A stretch of 64,000 nucleotides of DNA from Paenibacillus taiwanensis DSM 18679. Its GTDB lineage: Bacteria > Bacillota > Bacilli > Paenibacillales > Paenibacillaceae. The notes under the pieces were generated by a model. That model was given only the letters and a program-made list of their open reading frames with translations, ran no database searches and had not been told where the DNA came from. A program made the translations under genes and the position numbers. The stretch is from NCBI RefSeq assembly GCF_000425125.1, contig NZ_AULE01000028.1:186001-250000 (forward strand), given 5' to 3'. Positions 58,077 to 64,000 of this stretch are shown here, piece after piece (position 1 is the stretch's first letter; each line of letters opens with the position of its first letter).

Positions 58077-58639
58077 GCAACTCTATTGCTGAATATTTAA
58101 GACAGGGTATTTCACCACAAGCCTTTATGGATGGTATGACCAAGAATCAGGATGCCTTTCTTTCTTGGTACAACAAGTTTGAATGGGCAGATGAGGATGA
58201 TCGCTCGTTCTTTGAATCGCTACAGTTTAGAGATGATCTGCGCTGCGAAATTTTAGCAGCAGATTGGTGCGGTGACGTTGTGCGCAACGTGCCAGTTGTA
58301 TTTAAAGCAATGGAGGCCGCAGGCATTCCGACAGAGGTTTTAATTATGGAGCAGTTTCCGGAACTGATGGATCAATATTTGACGATGGGTGGACGATCAG
58401 TACCTGTCGTTATTATTACGGACACTGGCGGACATGTGTTAGGTAAATGGGGGCCGCGTCCTAGCGATGTACAGGCTCATATGATCGCTTTTAAACAAGC
58501 GAATCCAGACCGTGAGGCTACTGACTATCAGGATAACTTGAAAGTAGTCCGCCAGCAAATGTTGGAGACATACGGTGAAGGAACGGATTATCATAACCGT
58601 ATTATTCGTGAATTAAGAGAGCTGCTTTCTTCATTTTAA
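58073..58639 (+). CDS. Thioredoxin-fold protein with single active-site Cys
   Basis: ATG 58073 overlaps dedA. The 188-residue product has a thioredoxin-like fold of the Thioredoxin_9 type: EILAADWCGDVVRNVPVVFKAM, MEQFPELMDQYLTMGGRSVPVVII and GKWGPRP. Only one Cys sits at the active-site position (WCGDV), so it cannot do dithiol exchange as normal thioredoxins do. A cis-Pro (SVP) is present. Its link to DedA by overlap suggests a membrane-lipid or oxidative role, but this is inference. Confidence 0.85.
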   Translation: MSNSIAEYLRQGISPQAFMDGMTKNQDAFLSWYNKFEWADEDDRSFFESLQFRDDLRCEILAADWCGDVVRNVPVVFKAMEAAGIPTEVLIMEQFPELMDQYLTMGGRSVPVVIITDTGGHVLGKWGPRPSDVQAHMIAFKQANPDREATDYQDNLKVVRQQMLETYGEGTDYHNRIIRELRELLSSF

Positions 58640-58769
58640 GCGGCTACGATTTAGCGGACAGTGGAATCGAATGTGTGGAAGGTAAGGGAGGGCTACTGCA
58701 AAAGGGTATCTCTTCCTAGAGTATCCTTCCCACAATGGTATACAAAATGGTAAGGCGGTGTTAGCAGCG

Positions 58770-59393
58770 ATGTTTCGTATATTAAGCTTTTCTCTGGGAC
58801 CAGTTGAGACCAATGCTTACTTGCTTATTAACGAGGAGTCGAAGGAAGCAATTGTTATCGACCCAGGTATGAATCCAGGGCCACTTATGAAGGCGCTTGA
58901 TGGACTTCAAGTAAAGGCAATTCTGTTGACACATGCGCATTTTGATCATATCGGAGGGCTGAAGGAAGTACGTGATGAATATAGCTGTCCTGTGTATATT
59001 CATAGTCGTGAAGCGGAATGGCTGCTGAAGCCGGAACTGAACGGCTCACTGATGTGGCCGCATGTATCAGCACCAATGATCTTTGCACAAGCAGAACACT
59101 CGCTCGAAGATGGTCAAGTGCTTGAATTGATTGGATATCAGTTTCAAGTGATGCACACTCCTGGCCATTCCCCAGGAAGTGTAAGCTTCCTGCATGGCAA
59201 GCATTTGTTTGCAGGGGATGTGTTGTTCCGCACTTCTGTAGGTCGTACAGATTTGCGAGACGGTGATCACGATACATTAATTCGGTCCATCCACGAGAAG
59301 TTGTTGCCGTTGGGTGATGACGTTACGGTATATCCAGGTCATGGGCCAACGACAACGATCGGTTTTGAAAAGCAGTATAATCCGTTTATTTAG
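58770..59393 (+). CDS. Metallo-beta-lactamase-fold hydrolase (glyoxalase II-like)
   Basis: I choose ATG 58770 (MFRILSFSLGPVETNAYLL), with AAGGCGGTG upstream. The 207-residue product has the metal ligands THAHFDHIGG (H-x-H-x-D-H), MHTPGHSPGSVSF, FAGDVLFRTSVGRTDL and YPGHGPTTT. This is the YqgX/hydroxyacylglutathione-hydrolase-like group that cleaves thioesters of small thiols. A terminator follows. Confidence 0.92.
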   Translation: MFRILSFSLGPVETNAYLLINEESKEAIVIDPGMNPGPLMKALDGLQVKAILLTHAHFDHIGGLKEVRDEYSCPVYIHSREAEWLLKPELNGSLMWPHVSAPMIFAQAEHSLEDGQVLELIGYQFQVMHTPGHSPGSVSFLHGKHLFAGDVLFRTSVGRTDLRDGDHDTLIRSIHEKLLPLGDDVTVYPGHGPTTTIGFEKQYNPFI

Positions 59394-59419
59394 TTGAATG
59401 TGAAAGTATGGAAGAAAGA

Positions 59420-59493
59420 AACCCTCTGTAGACGTCCTATGATCAGACATGAAGATGTTTGATTGATGTAAAGGATGCCGCAGAGGGTTTTGT
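59420..59493 (+). terminator. Terminator after the hydrolase
   Basis: AACCCTCTG (59420-59428) and CAGAGGGTT (59481-59489) pair perfectly across a 52-base loop, followed by TTG. The large loop is unusual for a terminator. Confidence 0.55.
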
Positions 59494-59643
59494 TACTTAA
59501 AGAATATGAAACTTAGGGTGTATAACTTGACTATAAAGTTGAACGTTTTTTAGGTGATTGGCTAGAAATAAAGATGTAAATGCAAAAGGGATAGAGATCA
59601 AATTATTGATATGGTATATGATCCGCGATAAACTGGTCGACAA

Positions 59644-60003
59644 ATGCACATAGGAGGGATTATCATCAACAAAACTTCAGTTCTTATGTTTCGAATGCTA
59701 CTGCCTACACTGCTTGCTGTAGTTCTACTTAGTTTGGATTTTTTATTTTTAGGACTTCTTATACTGGTGGGTGTTATTTCTGATCTAATTATATATTTGA
59801 GTAGTGTAAAGCATAGAAATTCGGACTCCATATTTTTTAAAACAGGCCATTATTCGTATTTATGTTCACTAGCTTTTCTATTCATTATAATCATTTTGTT
59901 TGAATGTGAGTTTATTCCTTCAAATCTTGCACTGTACTCAAGCTTGATAGGAATCATTTTAATCTTTCCAATCTCACTACTTATCATAAAAAGAACAAAA
60001 TAA
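59644..60003 (+). CDS. Small polytopic membrane protein of unknown function
   Basis: The frame of up to 119 residues has four hydrophobic segments (about 15-30, 32-50, 72-90, 95-114) and is more AT-rich than its neighbours. AGGAGGG (59652-59658) lies just after ATG 59644, so the true start may be a non-AUG codon such as ATT 59659 or ATC 59665, or ATG 59686. I do not recognise the family. The composition suggests a recently acquired gene. Confidence 0.5.
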   Translation: MHIGGIIINKTSVLMFRMLLPTLLAVVLLSLDFLFLGLLILVGVISDLIIYLSSVKHRNSDSIFFKTGHYSYLCSLAFLFIIIILFECEFIPSNLALYSSLIGIILIFPISLLIIKRTK

Positions 60004-60481
60004 GCTATCTCTCTGATTTTAGAACTACAAGTATATAAAGTATATCTAGTTACACATGATAGCTTTTCAATATAATTGTACTCGCCAATAATCCCCCAAC
60101 AATGACTCCAACATTTTATAATCCTTAAAAATAACAGTATCCTTAGGCAACTCCGAGTCGCGGTTTAATCTGGGCTTATGTAAAATTGAATCGTGTTTGT
60201 ATGTGTGCGTATCCTGTGACAAAGTTGTTCTCTCACTCACACGGCATAATCTTGCATCACAAAGCTGGGGCTTGCTAATTGGTGCCTTTGTCTACTCAAA
60301 ACAGCGCGTTAAACGATACGTTTGGGGAATTGTGAGTTCTAGCTTCCGTGATTCCGTGAGATAAGAGATCCTCGTTTCTTTCAGTTTCAGCAATTGGATC
60401 TCATCTAATGGTGCTATTTCCCCACCTATCAGAAATAAACCGAGCACATAGTGTCTACGCCTCCAGCCCATAAAATAGAAA
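60004..60481. other. AT-rich stretch without a supported gene
   Basis: A 67-codon minus-strand frame (60292-60495) begins inside a terminator hairpin and has no ribosome binding site. No other credible gene is visible. The stretch looks decayed. Confidence 0.4.
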
Positions 60482-60514
60482 AACCTGACCTCCATAACAA
60501 TAGGGGGTCAGGTT
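60477..60514 (-). terminator. Terminator of the ABC transporter operon
   Basis: On the minus strand AACCTGACC (60514-60506) pairs perfectly with GGTCAGGTT (60490-60482), followed by TTTC and further T. It lies 77 bp after the last permease stop. Confidence 0.75.
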
Positions 60515-60590
60515 GCAGTGAATACAACTATAAAGACCTAGATTCACATCAGGCTTTGGCACTGGATATAAAGTTTAGCAAAATGCAAAT

Positions 60591-61319
60591 TTATATTTCT
60601 TTGCGATTAATATAAGCAAGTCCTGCCAAAACAAATAAAACAAAGCTCCCACCAATAACAAATAGCAGCGTCTCTAAGGAGACATTAATGCCGAATGAAT
60701 CGTTCTGAGGCAGCATCGCAAGCGACGGCTGACCCCAAGGATAATAGATGCCGTACTTGGACTGAATCACCATCAAGTTCGGCAGTGTTAAGATGACGTT
60801 AACAGCGAGTGGAGCAGCGAAGCTTGCCCAGGCTATCGCCATTAGCATTTGCAGCGCAATTAGCGGCAAAGAAGCTAACCAGCCGTTTAGTACACTGTTA
60901 ACCAGCATCAGCCAAGGAACAGGTTCAGCGATCCCCTTCAACAAGCCGATGAATAGCACGGCACCCATGAAGATCAGTTGGGTGGCCAAAAGAAGTGTCG
61001 CTACGACTACATATTTGGAAATGTACACACCAGTACGAGAGACTGGTAATGATAAGAGCTGCTTCCAACCCCCATTAGCATGTTCGTACCGGCATATAAA
61101 AGCGGACAGCACACCAGATAGCAGCGGCAGGAACAACACGGCGTGCGCCATTGCCATCTGGGAAAGCAGGATTGGCCATGCTCCGGGCTGTTCAGCATTC
61201 AGATTGTACATCACGCCGAGCATAGCAGCCATCAATGGGCTGAGTATTAGGATGAACCCTAGTCGGGAACGTTTTAATTTTAATATTTCAGCATAAAAAA
61301 TTCGATGTAAAGTCCGCAT
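60591..61319 (-). CDS. ABC-2-type permease, second of two
   Basis: The start is ATG 61319, one base past the stop of the preceding permease, with AAAGGA upstream; GTG 61331 is too close to that site. The 242-residue product has six membrane helices and begins LHRIFYAEILKLKRSRLG, the usual start of BcrB/LanE-LanG-type permeases. The cytoplasmic segment YEHANGGWKQLLSLPVSR matches the other permease. It should form the channel with the upstream permease for peptide-antibiotic removal. Confidence 0.85.
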   Translation of the reverse strand: MRTLHRIFYAEILKLKRSRLGFILILSPLMAAMLGVMYNLNAEQPGAWPILLSQMAMAHAVLFLPLLSGVLSAFICRYEHANGGWKQLLSLPVSRTGVYISKYVVVATLLLATQLIFMGAVLFIGLLKGIAEPVPWLMLVNSVLNGWLASLPLIALQMLMAIAWASFAAPLAVNVILTLPNLMVIQSKYGIYYPWGQPSLAMLPQNDSFGINVSLETLLFVIGGSFVLFVLAGLAYINRKEI

Positions 61320-61320
61320 G

Positions 61321-62034
61321 CTAGTCCACATCCTTTCTGGCGAAGTGGACTAAAGATAGCGAATAGATAACGAGACCTGTACTTAGCCCCGTAATAACTG
61401 AATAAATGGGGATGTGAGACTCATTCACGAGCAACGGCCATTTGAGCGGCATCCAGTCTGGCATTTGAGCAGCATACATACTGACGATACTGACTAAAAT
61501 GCCAATCGTGATAGGCACTGCCTGATTTCGATTTGTAATGGACAGCCACGATTGCAGCGCAATAATAGGCATTGCGGCAAGCCACGGAAAATAACATTTT
61601 AACAGCAGCATTCCCCACGGGATATCCATTCCGAATCCCAACACTCCGCCAAGCAGCAAAGTGCCACCACTTAACAACGTACACGCCACAAAAAGCAAAA
61701 ATTGAATCATTGTAAATTTGGACGTAAACACGGTCAAACGAGAGATTGGCAAAGCCAACACTTGTTTCCACGACTGCTCCCGATGCTCAATCCCAGAAAT
61801 TAATGATGCTAGTAGTGTAATGCCCAGCAGCATAGCAGGTGCAGCCAGATACTGAACGTTCAGGATCAGATTTCCCCAAAGATCAGCTTCATACTTCTTC
61901 ATTAAATAATGATAGCGAAGCCCATAATTAACGCTCTGTAAGCCAATTACGCCTATAGGCCCCAACAGTACCAGCCAGCCAATCCATGTGCGTCGAAGCT
62001 TCAACCAATCAGCAGATAGTGCTTTTAACAGCAT
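61321..62034 (-). CDS. ABC-2-type permease, first of two
   Basis: The ATG at 62034 overlaps the ATPase stop (TAATG). The 237-residue product has six membrane helices, starts LKALSADWLKLRRTWIG and has IEHREQSWKQVLALPISR in the first cytoplasmic loop. The two permeases are related paralogues, as in lantibiotic-immunity (LanEG) and bacitracin (BcrBC) transporters. Confidence 0.87.
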   Translation of the reverse strand: MLLKALSADWLKLRRTWIGWLVLLGPIGVIGLQSVNYGLRYHYLMKKYEADLWGNLILNVQYLAAPAMLLGITLLASLISGIEHREQSWKQVLALPISRLTVFTSKFTMIQFLLFVACTLLSGGTLLLGGVLGFGMDIPWGMLLLKCYFPWLAAMPIIALQSWLSITNRNQAVPITIGILVSIVSMYAAQMPDWMPLKWPLLVNESHIPIYSVITGLSTGLVIYSLSLVHFARKDVD

Positions 62035-62945
62035 TATGATCGCTCCTTCCCAGTGAGGGAGAGGAAAATCTCTTCGAGTGACTGTCTTTGATCTACGATT
62101 CGGTATATGCTGTGCCCGTTTTGCACAAGCTGCTGCACAATTAAAGCTACTTGCTCATTGGGTACGTATGAAATCGTCAGTAGATCCTCATGCTGAGCGG
62201 CATGGATTCCCCATGTGGATATCGTGTGCGCTGCTTGACGGGGATCAGACACCGCGAGTCTGATATGGTGTTTTGCTTGTCGCTGTAACATCTCCAGTGA
62301 ATCTTGGAAAAGGATACTGCCATGCTGAATAATACCGACACGATTGGCCATCTGTTCAATTTCACTTAATAGATGACTGGAAACGAGTACGGTAATACCG
62401 TACTGGTCTGGCAGCGATTTGATCAGTTCCCGCATTTCCAAAATGCCTGCGGGATCGAGACCATTGGTCGGCTCATCCAGTATGAGCAGTTCCGGGGAGC
62501 CAAGTAGCGCAGCGGCGATTCCTAATCGCTGCCGCATGCCAAGGGAGTAGCCTTTGACTACACGCTTGGCGTCTTTTGTTAAACCAACGATACTTAATAC
62601 CTCGTCAATCCGTGCTGCGGGCACATCGATAATCCGACGAATCGTTTCCAAGTTCTCGCAAGCGTTCAAATGTCCATAATAGGAGGGAGATTCGACTAAC
62701 GAACCGACCTTTTTTAGAACATCCATACGTGATTTCGGGAAAGACTTGCCAAACATGCGGATGGACCCTGAAGTTGGCCGAATAAGCCCTAACAGCATCC
62801 GGATGGTTGTTGTTTTCCCGGCTCCATTTGGTCCTAAAAATCCATAAATATCTTGTTTGTTCAGCTCCAGATTAATCTGGTTAACAGCCGTTCGCGAACC
62901 ATATCGTTTCGTTAATTGTGTAGTTTGAACGAAAGCATCGCTCAT
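62034..62945 (-). CDS. BcrA-type ABC transporter ATPase
   Basis: ATG 62945 follows GAGGTG by six bases. The 303-residue product has Walker A GPNGAGKTT, signature YSLGMRQRLGIA, Walker B LLILDEPTNGLDP and a His switch SSHLLSE. It resembles BcrA of the bacitracin exporter, including YGFLGPNGAGKTTTIRMLLGLI and a similar length. It powers the two permeases and is first in the operon, 58 bp after the sensor kinase gene. Confidence 0.93.
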   Translation of the reverse strand: MSDAFVQTTQLTKRYGSRTAVNQINLELNKQDIYGFLGPNGAGKTTTIRMLLGLIRPTSGSIRMFGKSFPKSRMDVLKKVGSLVESPSYYGHLNACENLETIRRIIDVPAARIDEVLSIVGLTKDAKRVVKGYSLGMRQRLGIAAALLGSPELLILDEPTNGLDPAGILEMRELIKSLPDQYGITVLVSSHLLSEIEQMANRVGIIQHGSILFQDSLEMLQRQAKHHIRLAVSDPRQAAHTISTWGIHAAQHEDLLTISYVPNEQVALIVQQLVQNGHSIYRIVDQRQSLEEIFLSLTGKERS

Positions 62946-63003
62946 TGTGATCACCTCATGCTTAACCTTATCGTGTGCAGGTTAAAGCAAAGCGACCACA
63001 AGT

Positions 63004-64000
63004 TTAAATTTTGTTTAAAAGGTGAGGTGTAATCTCGATTGCAGTTCCGTATTCGCCTGTTCGTACTGTAGCAACCAGACCCATGTCCTGAAGCATCACC
63101 GTCACAATACTCATGCCAATGCCGCTCCCCTTTGTATCAGTTGAATGCTGCATGCCGGGACCCTTATCTATAATTACAATTCGTGCTTGATGTGCAGAAT
63201 CGAGAACTTGAATGCCGATGTAATGACCGCTTGCGGCATGACGCACGACATTTTGGATGAGATTATCCAAAATACGCTTCATCCATTGAGGATCAATGCT
63301 CCATAAAATGGCGTTATCCGGCAAGTCGATTTCAATATCAAACTTCTCCTGCTCCAAGACGGGATACCAATTCGCGGCACTCTCCCGTACGAGCCGAACG
63401 ATATCAACGGGCTGGAGCTGCAAGGTATAACGTTTGGCGGCAAGCAGCGTATAAGAGAGCAGGTTATCAACCAGATGCCCTAGATCGTTTATTTTGGTGT
63501 CCATTAACATAATGGAGGACACCCCTTGGGCTGACAAAGGCTCCTCTTTCAATGAATGGGCATGCGCTCTAATCGTCGTGAGCGGTGTACGAATATCATG
63601 AGACAGGTTAGCAATCAGTTTCTTTCGCAACTGCTCTTCCTCTTGCTCCCGCTGCCTACTCGTTCTCAAGTCGTTGATCATGCGGTTAAAGGCGTGTTCT
63701 ACTTGACCAATTTCATCTTCACGCACCACTTGCAGCGTATGAGGAATGCCGTTAGGGTCCGTTAAGGACATGGCCTCTTCAAGGCGAACCAACCGATTAC
63801 GTATACGCTTAAAAAATTGCCATGATATCATTACAAATAAGATATAAATCGTAACTTGAACGAGCAGCAGCCAATTATAATTATAAGAATTATTAAATGT
63901 GTTTCCCAATAGCTCCCTTGGCACTTGCATGACGATAAAGCCATTTTTCGGCTGCTTGCCGATAAAGGACACGATCGTAAAAGGATCGCGATCGTAGCTC
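63004..64000 (-). CDS. Sensor histidine kinase, N-terminus outside window
   Basis: The frame is open to the right edge, so about 332 residues are visible. An extracytoplasmic end leads to a membrane helix (NWLLLVQVTIYILFVMISWQFF), HAMP (RLVRLEEAMSL, DEIGQVEHAFNRM), HisKA (KLIANLSHDIRTPLTTIRAHAHS) and HATPase (NLIQNVVRHAA, DKGPGMQ, GSGIGMSIV). It is followed at once by the BcrA-type transporter, so it likely senses the antibiotic or envelope stress. Its response regulator should lie just outside the window. Confidence 0.9.
   Translation of the reverse strand, partial: SYDRDPFTIVSFIGKQPKNGFIVMQVPRELLGNTFNNSYNYNWLLLVQVTIYILFVMISWQFFKRIRNRLVRLEEAMSLTDPNGIPHTLQVVREDEIGQVEHAFNRMINDLRTSRQREQEEEQLRKKLIANLSHDIRTPLTTIRAHAHSLKEEPLSAQGVSSIMLMDTKINDLGHLVDNLLSYTLLAAKRYTLQLQPVDIVRLVRESAANWYPVLEQEKFDIEIDLPDNAILWSIDPQWMKRILDNLIQNVVRHAASGHYIGIQVLDSAHQARIVIIDKGPGMQHSTDTKGSGIGMSIVTVMLQDMGLVATVRTGEYGTAIEITPHLLNKI

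Noticed and set aside
60292-60495. 67-codon minus-strand frame next to the ABC operon
   Set aside because: Its start lies inside the perfect terminator hairpin of the ABC operon, there is no ribosome binding site, and the product resembles nothing known to me.

Overview
The window looks like chromosome of a spore-forming, low-to-moderate GC Gram-positive of the Paenibacillus type. Evidence includes strong AGGAGG-type ribosome binding sites, frequent TTG and GTG starts, a YyaC spore-protein homologue, YesM/YesN-type two-component regulation beside an ABC sugar transporter, copper-amine-oxidase stalk-domain secreted proteins, and many small Bacillales-specific families (DUF1128, DUF948, YtxH, DUF6483-like). 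I saw no rRNA or tRNA gene, no CRISPR array, no intact insertion sequence and no phage block.

Layout. 1-1.4 kb: the end of a thiopeptide/lanthipeptide-type maturation gene, then a 55-residue peptide gene behind a perfect ribosome binding site. 1.5-3.4 kb: a secreted stalk-domain protein and a decayed stretch holding a broken SUKH (SMI1/KNR4) immunity gene. 3.4-7.6 kb: a complete comQ-comX-comP-comA quorum-sensing locus, with comP apparently starting at a non-AUG codon. 7.7-9.6 kb: an unknown protein behind a near-consensus promoter, a MazG-like pyrophosphohydrolase and a LOG-family protein. 9.9-12.9 kb: a Gtr-type glycosyltransferase/flippase/membrane-protein operon. 13-16.4 kb: an anaerobic-sulfatase-maturase-like radical SAM enzyme with a SEC-C tail, ThpR, an anchored protein and a MarR regulator. 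16.7-28.6 kb: a carbohydrate utilisation locus (an (alpha/alpha)6 glycosidase, YesM/YesN regulators, binding protein, two permeases, GH2 beta-galactosidase) with three cre-like CcpA sites.

29.6-39.5 kb is a general-stress island: a DUF1328 protein and a YtxG-like DUF948 protein are divergently transcribed from two sigma-B-like promoters. They are followed by a phosphatase/hybrid kinase/CheR-type methyltransferase set matching the RsbY-RsbK-RsbM pathway described in Bacillus cereus, an extra receiver-kinase, and rsbV-rsbW-sigB behind a sigma-B-type promoter. An amino acid permease, alanine dehydrogenase and YtxH follow.

43.9-53.8 kb is a mixed housekeeping stretch (PAP2 phosphatase, asparaginase, CutC, YyaC, hydrolase, ArsR repressor with its operator, methyltransferase, acetyltransferase, secreted Ig-like protein). 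It includes a 30-residue holin-like peptide gene with its own terminator, a candidate type I toxin. 54.2-59.4 kb has an O-antigen-ligase-type membrane protein with a TPR-like tail, DedA, a thioredoxin-fold protein and a metallo-beta-lactamase-fold hydrolase. The right end (60.5-64 kb) carries a BcrA-type ABC transporter with two permeases and the truncated sensor kinase expected to control it.

The strongest leads are the ComQXPA locus with its overlooked pheromone gene, the RiPP-enzyme/peptide pair at the left edge, the RsbKYM-sigma-B island with matching promoters at its probable targets, and the type I toxin-like gene. All function calls come from reading motifs by eye; no database search was possible.
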